From Neobacillus vireti (lineage in GTDB: Bacteria > Bacillota > Bacilli > Bacillales > Cytobacillaceae), in the NCBI RefSeq assembly GCF_001026695.1, contig NZ_LDNB01000010.1, positions 370,860-434,859 of the forward strand: a DNA stretch of 64,000 nucleotides. Reading direction: 5' to 3'. A program made the translations under genes and the position numbers. The first letter of the stretch is position 1, and every line of letters begins with the position of its first letter. The notes under the pieces were generated by a model. The model had not been told where the DNA came from and searched no databases. It saw nothing but the letters and a program-made list of their open reading frames with translations. Positions 45,443 to 56,894 of this stretch are shown one piece after another.

Positions 45443-45471
45443 ATAATAAAGAACAGCATTTCAAACGTCAA
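45443..45471 (-). promoter_or_regulatory. Promoter of the queF leader
   Basis: TTGACG (45471-45466), 17 bases, TATTAT (45448-45443) on the reverse strand. Confidence 0.75.
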
Positions 45472-45534
45472 CGAAAAAAACACTTATTAGTAGCGGGTTA
45501 GTCATGAAAGCATAGTTCAATATAACTAAAAATA

Positions 45535-45581
45535 GGTGTCAGGCACCATGTGAAAAATTCACATGGTGCCTGACACCCTAT
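45535..45581. terminator. glpFK terminator, long TGCCTGACACC palindrome
   Basis: GGTGTCAGGCACCATGTGAA and TTCACATGGTGCCTGACACC form a 20-bp perfect stem with a four-base AAAA loop. It is a palindrome-family member used as the glpK terminator. Confidence 0.85.
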
Positions 45582-45592
45582 CTATTTATTAC

Positions 45593-47110
<1,518 letters not shown>

Positions 47111-47935
47111 CTATGCACTAATCTTTTTGACAACTGCCATTTCCTGAGGTTTCTTTCCAATAAAGAAAGCTGCGGTAAGAATGATCACAATCGCCCCAAT
47201 TACAAACCAAATATTTACATCTGTCTTCCCTAAAAATACGGTCTTATAGAATAAGCCGCCGAGGCTTCCCCCAAGCATTGGTCCTACAACCGGAATCCAG
47301 GCATATCCCCAGTTAGAACTTCCTTTTCCCGGAATCGGAAGCAGTGCATGTGCTAATCTTGGACCAAAGTCACGTGCAGGATTGATCGCATAACCTGTCG
47401 TTCCCCCTAAGCTCATCCCAATACTAACAATCAGAAAACCAACAATCAGCGGATTTAAGCCGTCTGTAAATTTATTTGCACCTATTGCTAGAATACCTAA
47501 AACAAGAACAAAAGTACCAATCATTTCACTAATTAAGTTTGCCATTGTGTATGGAATTGCAGGACCTGTTGCAAATGTTCCTAATTTTGCCCCTGGATCA
47601 TCTGTTGCTCTCCAATGTGGCAAGTAGTGGAAATAAACAACGGTTGCCCCTATCATAGCACCTAAAACTTGGCCGATGATATAGGTTGGAACTTCTTTCC
47701 AAGGTAGATCCCCGGTAAATGCCAAGGCTACAGTTAATGCCGGATTAAGATGGGCACCGCTAAATTTACCTACTGAGTATGCTGCAACTGCTACTGCCAG
47801 CCCCCAGCCAAAGGTAATAATTACCCATCCACTGCTGTTAGAGAGCGTCTTCTTTAGGTTTACACCCGCGCATACGCCGGCACCTAACGTAATTAAAATT
47901 GCCGTACCAATTAATTCACCCCAAAATGCTGTCAT
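47111..47935 (-). CDS. glpF: Glycerol uptake facilitator
   Basis: A 274-aa aquaglyceroporin with both NPA-type loops, GAHLNPALTVAL and AINPARDFGPR, the latter with the Asp typical of glycerol channels. GGAGG lies before the ATG. It is the first gene of glpFK, and its leader holds a GlpP-type terminator, with promoter and cre site upstream. Confidence 0.96.
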   Translation of the reverse strand: MTAFWGELIGTAILITLGAGVCAGVNLKKTLSNSSGWVIITFGWGLAVAVAAYSVGKFSGAHLNPALTVALAFTGDLPWKEVPTYIIGQVLGAMIGATVVYFHYLPHWRATDDPGAKLGTFATGPAIPYTMANLISEMIGTFVLVLGILAIGANKFTDGLNPLIVGFLIVSIGMSLGGTTGYAINPARDFGPRLAHALLPIPGKGSSNWGYAWIPVVGPMLGGSLGGLFYKTVFLGKTDVNIWFVIGAIVIILTAAFFIGKKPQEMAVVKKISA

Positions 47936-47990
47936 AATAAACCTCCTCTTTTATAAAAAACTTGTAAATCGGTTGGTAAATAACCGTAAA

Positions 47991-48050
47991 AAAAGAAAAA
48001 GAGACCCATAGAAATTACCCAAAAATAATTGGGTTTTTCCGTGAGTCTCT
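47991..48050 (-). terminator. glpF leader terminator, likely GlpP target
   Basis: On the reverse strand GAGACTCACGGAAAAACCC pairs with GGGTAATTTCTATGGGTCTC and runs into TTTTTC, 56 bases before glpF. glpP lies next to it. Antitermination by GlpP with glycerol 3-phosphate is the known control of glp genes in B. subtilis and is inferred here. Confidence 0.82.
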
Positions 48051-48082
48051 CAGCTCTTCTTCACATATTATCAACTTAATTA

Positions 48083-48114
48083 CTAGTATAATGGTACCAT
48101 GAAAACGCTGTCAA
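48083..48114 (-). promoter_or_regulatory. glpFK promoter with overlapping cre site
   Basis: TTGACA (48114-48109) and a TATACT-type -10 about 17-18 bases on. TGAAAACGCTGTCA (48100-48113) matches the CcpA cre consensus in 13 of 14 positions and covers the -35, predicting glucose repression. Confidence 0.75.
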
Positions 48115-48169
48115 TCCAGTTCACAAATTCTCCACATTATTTAATAATGAACGATATTTCGATATTACT

Positions 48170-48218
48170 ACAAAAAAAAAAGACATTTACCAGGAGTATC
48201 AGTCTGGAATGTCTTTCC
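48170..48218 (-). terminator. Terminator of glpP
   Basis: AAAGACATT and AATGTCTTT arms, with a run of T on the reverse strand (48171-48180). Confidence 0.78.
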
Positions 48219-48249
48219 GTTATATAATATTTTGAGCACATGAAGAATG

Positions 48250-48828
48250 CTAGATTTCGGTATGTTTCTTCCCAGGATGATAATATTTCCATAATTCTTT
48301 ATTAGAGGTTGTAATCGTAATCGCTCCCGCTTCATAAGCTTGTTCTACCTCTTCAATGGTATCGATTAAGCCCCCAGCAAAAACTTCTCTTTTCGTCCGA
48401 TTCCGAATATCTTTAATGATCTTTGGCATAATGCCTGGCAGTACTTCAATATAATCCGGCTGTGTACGTTCAATCAATGCAAAGCTCTTTTCGATTGAGC
48501 TCGTATCTAATAAAAACAGACGCTGAATCGATTTTACCCCTCTTTGCCTTGCTTTTAGAATGACGCTCCCTTTAGTTGAAATCAGTCCAAATGGTTTATA
48601 TTCCTGACAAATATATTCAGTTGAGTATTCATCACTTTTTAACCCATGAACTAAATCCATATGGATGATCAACTTCTTATGGTTGGCCTGAGCCATTTGA
48701 AAAATGGGTTTCAGTCTGGAAACATGCAAATCCAATATCACTATATACTCATAATTGCTCGACATCATTTTTTCAACATCTTCTATTTTTCGAATGGCTG
48801 GCAGCACCTTTTGTCCAAAAAAGCTCAT
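48250..48828 (-). CDS. glpP: Glycerol-3-phosphate-responsive antiterminator
   Basis: A 192-aa GlpP: VLPAIRKIEDVEKMMSS, YIVILDLHVSRLK, KLIIHMDLVHGLKSDEYSTE and FAGGLIDTIEEVEQAYEAGA. These define a TIM-barrel-like RNA-binding regulator. It binds glycerol 3-phosphate and lets transcription pass the leader terminators of glp genes. AAAGGAG precedes the ATG. It lies between glpABC and glpFK, so one regulator can serve both. Confidence 0.94.
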   Translation of the reverse strand: MSFFGQKVLPAIRKIEDVEKMMSSNYEYIVILDLHVSRLKPIFQMAQANHKKLIIHMDLVHGLKSDEYSTEYICQEYKPFGLISTKGSVILKARQRGVKSIQRLFLLDTSSIEKSFALIERTQPDYIEVLPGIMPKIIKDIRNRTKREVFAGGLIDTIEEVEQAYEAGAITITTSNKELWKYYHPGKKHTEI

Positions 48829-48997
48829 CCCGATTGTTCTCCTTTCGTTTCCAGATTCCTTATCTTAATTTTATAATATTTTATTGGTTCCAAACAGCCT
48901 TTATCAGAAATACTAAGCTAGGAAATGTCAAAACTGTGAAATTAGGATTAATTTCTTAAAAAATCGTAAACTGCCAGCTTAAAACAACTTCCAGGAA

Positions 48998-50215
48998 TTA
49001 ATCCAAGACCGTTGCACGTTCATAGGATTCCGCTACGATTTGCATCGGATGTTTAACCGTTTTATCTGTCAGCTGATCAAGCTGGTTTTTACACATGCCA
49101 CATTCCGTAACCGTGTAATCTGCATCGACTTCTTTCACTGCCTCGGCCATCGGACGGCCAATTGCCATTGAAACATCATATTTTTCCGTTTTAAATCCAA
49201 ACGTGCCGCATTGACCGCAGCAGCCTGCACCCACATCTTGAATTTTGAAGCCAGGAATAAGTTCTAAAATATCCATCGCGGGATTTCCGATTCCTTGCGC
49301 CTTCATATGACACGGAGCATAGTAGCCTGCCCTTTCGTTCATTGGCGCAAAATTCATGTTCAATTCACCGCTCTCCTTTAATAAGCGTAAATATTCATCA
49401 GCATCATAAACATGGCTTGCCAGTTCCTTTGCTTCCTCGGTGTTAAGAAAGGATACATATTCTTTTTTAAACGCAAGCGTACAGCTTGTGCAGGTTAGGA
49501 CCACATCGTATCCTTGGCGAGTATATTCTAAAAAACTAGTAATATTGTGGTTAGCATTTTTTAGCCCTTGTTTCATTTGCCCGTTAGCAAACATGGGCAC
49601 GCCGCAGCATTTTTGGTCTGGTTTTACGACCTCGATTCCATTATGCTCCATCACTTTGATGAAGCTCATGGCTACTTCCGGGGCATTAAAGGTGGCATAA
49701 CAGCCAGCAAAATACGCTACCTTTCGTTCTGTGCTGGCAGTTTTCTTTTTGTAAACCCGGTTAAAATTATGAAAGCGATATTTTGGAAATTGCCGCTCAG
49801 CAGGGATATCCATGACCATCTCCATCATTTTTCGGACCGGCTTCATTCCCATGGCCAAATTGGTAACAGGAGCAAACGCAGAAGCTAGTTTACCAACCCA
49901 TTCTGCGTTACTTAACACGAAATCGCGAAATTTAGTCCCTGACTTCTCTGAATGAAACGCTTTTGCGAAGGCCGTTAATGTGGATACATGGACATTTTCG
50001 GGACAAGACATGTCGCAGCTGCCACATAATGTGCAAAGTTCAATTCGTTTATCATCGATGAGCCCCTGATTATTCATGAGTCTTTTTAACTCCGGTCCTA
50101 AATGCTTCGGACCGCCAAATTCCAATGTCGTATTTGCAACAGGACAGCTGGATACACAGGCATTGCACTTCAGACACTTGTCAAATGTAAGTTCATCTAG
50201 TATTATCTCAAGCAC
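48998..50215 (-). CDS. glpC: Anaerobic glycerol-3-phosphate dehydrogenase subunit C
   Basis: About 405 aa. Two 4Fe-4S motifs, CLKCNACVSSCPVA and CTLCGSCDMSCPENV, precede two CCG domains (YFAGCYATFN...KCCGVP and YYAPCHMK...CCGQCG). The GTG at 50215 has GGAGGG seven bases upstream and overlaps the glpB end; the open frame to 50305 is not needed. It links GlpAB to the membrane quinone pool. Confidence 0.9.
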   Translation of the reverse strand: MLEIILDELTFDKCLKCNACVSSCPVANTTLEFGGPKHLGPELKRLMNNQGLIDDKRIELCTLCGSCDMSCPENVHVSTLTAFAKAFHSEKSGTKFRDFVLSNAEWVGKLASAFAPVTNLAMGMKPVRKMMEMVMDIPAERQFPKYRFHNFNRVYKKKTASTERKVAYFAGCYATFNAPEVAMSFIKVMEHNGIEVVKPDQKCCGVPMFANGQMKQGLKNANHNITSFLEYTRQGYDVVLTCTSCTLAFKKEYVSFLNTEEAKELASHVYDADEYLRLLKESGELNMNFAPMNERAGYYAPCHMKAQGIGNPAMDILELIPGFKIQDVGAGCCGQCGTFGFKTEKYDVSMAIGRPMAEAVKEVDADYTVTECGMCKNQLDQLTDKTVKHPMQIVAESYERATVLD

Positions 50216-51359
50216 TGCGAAACCCTCCAATAATAGCTTGTTGGTGAAGCTTACCCACCATTTCATGACTGGACAAAACGGAGTAAACGCCTCCTGTAAT
50301 TCCATTATGCGTTACACTAGATCCCCTGGCTGCTCCCACAGGATAAAGGTTTTCAGGGCAATGAATCAATTGACCATTTGCATCTGCCGCAAGCTTAAGC
50401 GCCGTTTCCCTTACCCCGTCAGAAGTTACTTCCAACCCGCCGCCAAGAATTCCTCCGGTAGCGAGAATAAATTGTTTCCCGCTTACATTTGTCGTGTGGT
50501 TTGATGTTTTGAATGTCAACGACTCTATTACTGGCCCATCCATTTTACAGCCCACAACAGTGGTATCAACATAGAATCTTACCCCTAATTTAATTGCTTC
50601 TTTTTTCAATTTTTCATGCAAGCGGATGGCAGTCGTATTGGGCGGCATTCCCGGAGCTTCTGTCACGTTTGCACCCAGTTCCTTTGTAAACTGCTCCAGG
50701 GTGTCTGTCCAGTTTTCAACCCCAAGGGAGGCTGGAAAAATAAATAGGTCTGGCTGACTGATTTCCCTTTCCGCCATTTGCTGCTTTATCTGTTTGATAC
50801 AGTGGTCACGATTTTCCTTTTGATCCAAAATCCTTGCCGCATCTAACTGTGTCATCGTCCGCTGCGACTGTTTTCCTAAACTTATTTTAATGGTATCAAT
50901 CGAAAGCTGTGGTCGGGATTTTTGTAAATTCCCCTTGATATATGCTGGCTGAAAGTCAATCACTTCATCGAATCCAACAATGATAACCTGACCATGTTCT
51001 TTGATTGGCGATATTGTTTCAGGATACAGTGCAGTCTGTTTAATATGGCCTGAGCCCGTAACGATCGGGACAAGATGTTCAATATTCCCTTTGTACGGAT
51101 AGCCTATTCTTTTCGTTAAAACTTTAAATTGTTCCATTGCCTCTGTCAGTTGTGATTGTTCAATCGCTGCCAATTGGTATAACTCTGACCACTCTTTCAA
51201 TCCGCCATTCGCTCCCGGAATCAGATCTAGCACACCTATTGATTGCAGAATTTTTCCTGATCCAGTGGCAACTAACGCCGTGCGGTATCCATGTTCTTTT
51301 GCCCAAATAGCCGAAAGCATCCCCGTTAGACCTTGACCGATAACTACGACATCATACAT
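50208..51359 (-). CDS. glpB: Anaerobic glycerol-3-phosphate dehydrogenase subunit B
   Basis: A 383-aa flavoprotein-like subunit: MYDVVVIGQGLTGMLSAIWA is the dinucleotide-binding start and FILATGGILGGGLEVTSDGV the later GG-motif. It overlaps glpA by eight bases and glpC by eight, so the three are translationally coupled. It is the second subunit of the soluble GlpAB dimer. Confidence 0.9.
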   Translation of the reverse strand: MYDVVVIGQGLTGMLSAIWAKEHGYRTALVATGSGKILQSIGVLDLIPGANGGLKEWSELYQLAAIEQSQLTEAMEQFKVLTKRIGYPYKGNIEHLVPIVTGSGHIKQTALYPETISPIKEHGQVIIVGFDEVIDFQPAYIKGNLQKSRPQLSIDTIKISLGKQSQRTMTQLDAARILDQKENRDHCIKQIKQQMAEREISQPDLFIFPASLGVENWTDTLEQFTKELGANVTEAPGMPPNTTAIRLHEKLKKEAIKLGVRFYVDTTVVGCKMDGPVIESLTFKTSNHTTNVSGKQFILATGGILGGGLEVTSDGVRETALKLAADANGQLIHCPENLYPVGAARGSSVTHNGITGGVYSVLSSHEMVGKLHQQAIIGGFRSA

Positions 51360-52971
51360 GTTGAAAATCCCCCTCTCTAAATCCTAAAGAAACTCGATAA
51401 ATCGTATCCATTAATTGCCTTTGCTTGGCGGTTTCACCTGTTGCAACCACGTCCATACCTTTTTTTCGTTCAAACACGGCATGCTGAAGGGCCTGTTCCG
51501 CTTCTTCCACTGTCGCCTTTCCTTTTTCAACCGCAAGTGCTGCGGCACGGTGATTGCAGAAGGTACCTTGACATGGCCCCATTCCTAAGCGCGTCCTTCG
51601 ACGAATATCCCCAAGATGAAAACGGCCTTCCTCAGGAATGACCGATTCAATTTCTGCCCACGTTACCTGCTCACATTCGCAAACAACAAAGTTTGCAGCC
51701 TTGTTTTTTAAAGATGATTCGATTTCCGCTGCCTTTGTTCCAGCCCAATGGCTCAATTTATGCCTTGCTGCCGGGGCTAGGTCCACATCTTTGAAAAACT
51801 CCTCTGCCTTACGGTGCGGAACCATTTCCTGGTCCGTTGTACAGCCAGCCTTAATTCCTAGCTTTTCACAAACCAAGTCAACTGTTTTTTCCGCCATATA
51901 ACGGAAGGTGGTTAATTTCCCGCCTGTAATCGTTACTAGTCCGTCAAGGCCATCCCGTTTGAGATGATCTAATAGGGTAATCCCGCGGGTAACATTTCTG
52001 CCGCTTGCATCGGACACAGTAGATTCCTGGTAAAGCGGACGGCTCCCGCTAAAAGCGCGGATCAAACGCAATTCATTAATCGATGGAATGAGCTTTTTCC
52101 CTTCCGCTAACATTCCCACGAGCTCTTGACGGTGTAGGGAAAAATTATTCGGATCTTCTACATTTATTCCGGTTGTACCGAAAATCGTCACATTATGGGC
52201 CGGAACAAAGATATCCGCATCTCCCGGCATCCGCAGGCGGTTAATGACCTGCTTATTAATGCGATGATTAAAAATAGCTAGCATCCCTTTATTATTAATC
52301 ATTGTTAATGGAATGCCAGCCATCTCAGCGATTTTCGCCCCCCATGGACCTGATGCATTCACCACAAGCTCGGCCAGAATGTCCTTTTCCTCTCCGGTAA
52401 AACCATCACGCACACGTACACCTGTTACCCGGTTTTGCTCCGTAACTACATCGACAACCTCATGGTAGGTCAAAGCATGTGCCCCATGTTTGACAGCATC
52501 CGCCACCACATCGACCACCATGGTAAAGCAATCGACAGCACCATCCGGCACTCGGTACACTACTTGAGCATCTCTAGTTAAAAATGGTTCTTGCTGCAAT
52601 GCCTGAGCAACAGGAATTTCTTCGACAGGTATCCCCACCTTTGTACAAGCTGTCAGCCATTTTTGAATATAGCTTTCATCGTCTTCAGGTACTTTTACGA
52701 ATAAACCACCTGTTTGCTCGATAGAACCCGGAACTGTTTTTTTCAAGATTAGGTTTTCACGATAACTTTCAATGGCCGCTTCTTCATCACGGACAGCGTA
52801 CCGTGCTCCAGAATGGAGTAAACCATGATTCCGTGTGGAAGTTCCATGTCCCAAGTCCTGCTGCTCAACTAAAATCGCTTTAATTCCTCGTAAGGCTAAG
52901 TCGCGAAGCACCCCTGCTCCCGTCATTCCCCCACCGATCACCACTACATCTGTTTCTATTATTTGTCCCAA
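51352..52971 (-). CDS. glpA: Anaerobic glycerol-3-phosphate dehydrogenase subunit A
   Basis: A 539-aa FAD enzyme: DVVVIGGGMTGAGVLRDLAL, GHGTSTRNHGLLHSGARYAV and ITGGKLTTFRYMAEK. The C-terminal BFD-like 2Fe-2S domain has VCECEQVTWAE and GPCQGTFCNHR, which the aerobic GlpD lacks. TTG start behind AGGAGGG. It oxidises glycerol 3-phosphate to dihydroxyacetone phosphate. GlpABC is common in enteric bacteria, less so in Bacilli. Confidence 0.93.
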   Translation of the reverse strand: MGQIIETDVVVIGGGMTGAGVLRDLALRGIKAILVEQQDLGHGTSTRNHGLLHSGARYAVRDEEAAIESYRENLILKKTVPGSIEQTGGLFVKVPEDDESYIQKWLTACTKVGIPVEEIPVAQALQQEPFLTRDAQVVYRVPDGAVDCFTMVVDVVADAVKHGAHALTYHEVVDVVTEQNRVTGVRVRDGFTGEEKDILAELVVNASGPWGAKIAEMAGIPLTMINNKGMLAIFNHRINKQVINRLRMPGDADIFVPAHNVTIFGTTGINVEDPNNFSLHRQELVGMLAEGKKLIPSINELRLIRAFSGSRPLYQESTVSDASGRNVTRGITLLDHLKRDGLDGLVTITGGKLTTFRYMAEKTVDLVCEKLGIKAGCTTDQEMVPHRKAEEFFKDVDLAPAARHKLSHWAGTKAAEIESSLKNKAANFVVCECEQVTWAEIESVIPEEGRFHLGDIRRRTRLGMGPCQGTFCNHRAAALAVEKGKATVEEAEQALQHAVFERKKGMDVVATGETAKQRQLMDTIYRVSLGFREGDFQHV

Positions 52972-53055
52972 AGCATTTCCCTCCTAATCCCACGTAGATT
53001 GGATAATATGTTTCGTTTTTGTAGCGCTCGCCTTGCTCCCGCCGCAATACCACGC

Positions 53056-53116
53056 AAAAAGGCCATAAAAACATACGGGAATCGTAATCTACATTCCCAT
53101 TTGTTTTTATGGCCTT
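53056..53116 (-). terminator. glpA leader terminator
   Basis: GGCCATAAAAACA and TGTTTTTATGGCC, with inner GGGAAT/ATTCCC, form a very strong hairpin ending in TTTTTGCG, about 85 bases before glpA. TATAAT at 53143-53138 (reverse) is the -10. Its position copies the glpF leader, so GlpP control is likely. Confidence 0.78.
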
Positions 53117-53402
53117 CTCCAAATCTCCGAGCCAACTATTATATTTTCTCTTTAAGAATACCAAATAAATTCGTTTGCGCAGGTTATTAGCATGGCAAAA
53201 TTGTGAACTTTATGAGAAAAACGCTAGGAGCAGGTGGAATATGCTGGGCATGATCCATGTCATGGAAATAAATTTTTAAAAAAAATGCCGATGCAACTGG
53301 ATTCTCCTGTATAATGAATCCTATTCAGCTTCTGCATATGATATTTCTTTAGGAGAAATCCTATAAGTGAGTAGGATAATACAATAAAAATGAGGTTAAT
53401 AC

Positions 53403-54848
53403 ATGAGTGAACAAAGTTTTGCGGCTTATAATCTAAGCGATGAAATAAACAGAGCGCTTGCGGTGTTAAAATACGATGCTCCCACAGAGGTTCAGCGTGA
53501 AGTGCTGCCATTAGCACTGGAGAATAACGATCTAGTGGTAAAATCACAAACAGGCAGCGGCAAGACGGCATCCTTTGGCATTCCTATTTGTGAAATGGTG
53601 GAATGGGAGGAACGGAAACCACAAGCATTAATTCTTACCCCAACAAGGGAGCTCGCGGTTCAAGTTCGCGAAGATATCACCAATATTGGCAGGTTCAAAC
53701 GAATTAAAGCAATGGCCGTTTATGGAAAAGAGCCTTTTTCAAAACAAAGAGATGAATTGCAGCAAAAAACGCATGTCGTCGTCGGGACACCTGGACGGGT
53801 CATTGACCATATTGAAAGAGGAACGCTCGATTTAACCGAAATAAAGTATTTAATCATCGATGAAGCGGATGAAATGTTGAATATGGGTTTCATCGACGAT
53901 GTAGAAACGATCATTAAAGAACTTCCTGCAAACAGAGTAACAATGGTATTTTCTGCGACATTACCGAAAGATGTCGAAAATCTCTGCCATAAATATATGA
54001 AAAACCCTGTTAATATTGAGATTGCCTCGACCGGAATCACGACGGAAACGATTGAACATCTATTAATCGAAGTAAAAGATGAGGAAAAGCTGTCACTTCT
54101 AAAAGATGTAACCGTCGTTGAAAACCCGGACAGCTGCCTGATCTTTTGCCGCACGAAGGAACACGTCGAAACTGTGTATGCCGAATTGGAAGCAGCCAAT
54201 TATTCTTGTGAACGACTTCATGGCGGCTTAGATCAACAAGATCGGTTTGCCGTGATGGATGGGTTCAAACTGGGGAATTTCCGTTATCTTGTCGCCACCG
54301 ATGTTGCTGCTCGGGGAATTGATATTGATAATGTCACCCTCGTCATTAATTATGATGTTCCAATGGAAAAAGAGAGCTATGTCCACCGCACTGGACGAAC
54401 CGGCCGTGCCGGCAATAAAGGAAAAGCAATTACCTTCGCGACACCTTACGAAGGAAAGTTCGTTCGGGCGATTGAAAGGTACATTGGCTTTGAGATCCCT
54501 AAAACAGAAGCTCCTAGTCAACAAGAAGTTGCAAGTGGGAAGGATGCCTTCGCAGAAAAAATCGGCGGTAGGCGTGTGGTGAGAAATAATAAAACAGCGC
54601 GGATCAACCAAGGCATCATTAAACTCCACTTCAGCGGCGGGAAAAAGAAGAAGATCCGCGCGGTTGATTTTGTTGGAACAATCGCAAAGATTCCAGGAGT
54701 TTCCGCAGAAGATATCGGCATAATCACCATCCTGGACCAAATGTCCTATGTTGATATTCTTAATGGTAAGGGCTCACTTGTCTTACAAGCGATGGAGAAT
54801 GCAACCATTAAAGGGAAAAAGCTAAAAGTGAGTAAGGCGATTAAATAA
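53403..54848 (+). CDS. dbpA: DEAD-box RNA helicase DbpA/YxiN
   Basis: A 481-aa helicase: Q-motif [13 protein letters not shown], motif [11 protein letters not shown], Ia [42 protein letters not shown]. The C-terminal 75 residues ([20 protein letters not shown] to the end) form the DbpA RNA-recognition domain that binds hairpin 92 of 23S rRNA, so it acts in 50S ribosome assembly. GAGG precedes the ATG. Confidence 0.94.
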   Translation: MSEQSFAAYNLSDEINRALAVLKYDAPTEVQREVLPLALENNDLVVKSQTGSGKTASFGIPICEMVEWEERKPQALILTPTRELAVQVREDITNIGRFKRIKAMAVYGKEPFSKQRDELQQKTHVVVGTPGRVIDHIERGTLDLTEIKYLIIDEADEMLNMGFIDDVETIIKELPANRVTMVFSATLPKDVENLCHKYMKNPVNIEIASTGITTETIEHLLIEVKDEEKLSLLKDVTVVENPDSCLIFCRTKEHVETVYAELEAANYSCERLHGGLDQQDRFAVMDGFKLGNFRYLVATDVAARGIDIDNVTLVINYDVPMEKESYVHRTGRTGRAGNKGKAITFATPYEGKFVRAIERYIGFEIPKTEAPSQQEVASGKDAFAEKIGGRRVVRNNKTARINQGIIKLHFSGGKKKKIRAVDFVGTIAKIPGVSAEDIGIITILDQMSYVDILNGKGSLVLQAMENATIKGKKLKVSKAIK

Positions 54849-54872
54849 ATGCTTGTACTAAAGAGAAAATAG

Positions 54873-54910
54873 CAAGGGGGCACCTTCCGATAGTGATGGT
54901 GCCCCCTTCA
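54873..54910. terminator. Bidirectional terminator
   Basis: AAGGGGGCACC and GGTGCCCCCTT, between convergent dbpA and the ABC exporter. Confidence 0.88.
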
Positions 54911-54927
54911 TTGAATCCCCTGCAATC

Positions 54928-56703
54928 TTATGATCCTGCCGCCAATTTCAATTGCTCCACACTCGGCATATTTTGTTTCGAGTAGAGATCTTTATAATAA
55001 CCGTTTCGGTTTAACAGGCTTTGGTGGCTTCCACTTTCAACGATTTCGCCATTTTTCACGACAAAAATCGTATCAGCATTCAAAATCGTAGAAAGCCGGT
55101 GTGCAATCATTATGATGGTTTTATCACTATCAAATTGATTGATCGACTCTTGGACCAATTTCTCACTTTCATTATCGAGTGCGCTGGTTGCTTCGTCTAA
55201 AATAATTAAAGACGGATCCTTCAAGAATACACGGGAAAGGGCGATACGCTGCTTTTGTCCACCTGAAAGCTTGATCCCTCTCTCGCCTATTTCTGTATCA
55301 TAGCTAGTAGGTAACGCTGAAATAAAATCATGGGCGAATGCCTTTTTGGCAGCAGAGATTATTTCCTCGTCCGTCGCATTAAGCTTTGCCATTTTAATAT
55401 TATCTTTAATCGAAGTGCTATATAAGAAGTTATCCTGCGTAACTATCCCCATATGGTCTCTGAGGCTGGCTAATGAGTAATCTCTGATATTCACACCATC
55501 AATTAACACTTCACCATTTGTCACATCATACATCCTTAGCAAAAGCTGGAGAATGGTGCTCTTTCCGCCCCCGCTCTCGCCGACAAACGCATACGTCTTC
55601 CCTTTTTCTAGGGTTAAAGAAACGTTGTTAATAATCTTGTTTTTTCCATCGTAAGAAAAAGACACGTTATTTAACTTAATCGAATGAGTAAAATTCTTTA
55701 ATTCCACAGGGTTCGTTTTTTCTTTAATCGTCGATGGAGTACGGAAGAAGTCAAAAATCCTTTGCAAGGAAACACTCCCTTCCGTGATAGCAGGAAATGC
55801 ATTGACTAAAGCTGCCACAGGACTTCGCATTTTATCCACATACGCAAAAAATGCGATTAAACTGCCCATTGTTAAACTGCCATCTATGACAAAAAGACTG
55901 GCAATGATCGCCACAATAAAAGGGGTCATATCACTGAGCACGTTAACTAACGCTAACATGAGTGCATTTACCTTCGCATGCTTATCTGTTAACTGATCAA
56001 AATAGGTTAGGTGCTTATCCAGTTGTTCTTTGTCACGCTTTTCTGAAGCAAACAATTTTGAGAGAAAAGCACCTTGTATTTTTTCAAAAATAAACCCGCT
56101 CATAACAGATCGGTAACCCATCATGCTCCGGGTTGATTTCTTAAACCGTTTTGATAAAAAATGTGCCAGCACAAATTGAAAACCGACTAGCGCTACAGCA
56201 AGGAGGGTCAATTTTACATTGAGCGTTAGCATAACAACGACGACAAACAGCAGCACAATCATTTCAATCAAGATGTTCCCAAACACAGCGGTCAAAAAAC
56301 CTTTAACCTTTTCAATATCATCGAAAAAGCGAGTTCCAATTTCACCGCTTTTATTTTCGACAAAATACTTTGCATCCAAAGTATGCACTTTTTTAAAGGC
56401 ATCCTTCCGAAGCCTTTTGATGATCTGGTTATTGGCTTTATGAATACAAAATTGCCTAACATACTCCATCGGTGTTCGAATAAAAATAAAGACCACAAGC
56501 ATGCCTGCGGCAATGTAGAAAAGTTGTTCAAGCATTTCAGCACGGGTCAATGCCTCATTTTGAAGAAGTTGGTCAAAAATGTATTTCAAGATCAACGGAA
56601 CAAACAGTGGAATCAGGAATCGAAACAGGCTGCCAACAAATCCGATCAAATACAATCTGCTTACTCGTTTTACATATGGTAGAAATAGCTTAAAATCTTT
56701 CAT
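54928..56703 (-). CDS. ABC exporter (fused permease and ATPase)
   Basis: About 591 aa. Six spans in the first 320 residues with GEIGTRFFDDIEKVKGF as a coupling region, then an ATPase with Walker A GESGGGKST, signature LSGGQKQRIALSR, Walker B LIILDEATSALDNESE and H-loop IAHRLST. The ATG at 56703 has AGGAGAGGAG upstream. It resembles BmrA/MsbA homodimeric multidrug or lipid exporters. It is divergent from the MFS exporter; substrate unknown. Confidence 0.92.
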   Translation of the reverse strand: MKDFKLFLPYVKRVSRLYLIGFVGSLFRFLIPLFVPLILKYIFDQLLQNEALTRAEMLEQLFYIAAGMLVVFIFIRTPMEYVRQFCIHKANNQIIKRLRKDAFKKVHTLDAKYFVENKSGEIGTRFFDDIEKVKGFLTAVFGNILIEMIVLLFVVVVMLTLNVKLTLLAVALVGFQFVLAHFLSKRFKKSTRSMMGYRSVMSGFIFEKIQGAFLSKLFASEKRDKEQLDKHLTYFDQLTDKHAKVNALMLALVNVLSDMTPFIVAIIASLFVIDGSLTMGSLIAFFAYVDKMRSPVAALVNAFPAITEGSVSLQRIFDFFRTPSTIKEKTNPVELKNFTHSIKLNNVSFSYDGKNKIINNVSLTLEKGKTYAFVGESGGGKSTILQLLLRMYDVTNGEVLIDGVNIRDYSLASLRDHMGIVTQDNFLYSTSIKDNIKMAKLNATDEEIISAAKKAFAHDFISALPTSYDTEIGERGIKLSGGQKQRIALSRVFLKDPSLIILDEATSALDNESEKLVQESINQFDSDKTIIMIAHRLSTILNADTIFVVKNGEIVESGSHQSLLNRNGYYKDLYSKQNMPSVEQLKLAAGS

Positions 56704-56750
56704 TTTAGTAAACTCCTCTCCTAATAAAAAGTTGTAGATTCGCATGAAAA

Positions 56751-56833
56751 GTGGATTAGTCGCCAGTAAACAGTGGTTATTCGCCAGTAAAGTCGGGTTT
56801 CACGACAGTAAAGTCGGGTTTCACGACAGTAAA
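56751..56833. repeat. Four 21-bp tandem repeats (CAGTAAA phase)
   Basis: CAGTAA recurs at 56764, 56785, 56806 and 56827, exactly 21 bp apart. The last two units are identical (GTCGGGTTTCACGACAGTAA). The reverse complement TTTACTGGCGAATAACCACT resembles the TTTATCGGCGAATCCAACCA unit at 35870. A divergent gene gap. Confidence 0.9.
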
Positions 56834-56894
56834 TACTTTTCTGAGTGCGATTTCTAAGATGATTTCATTTTACGGTGTTTTTATTGCCTAAAAA

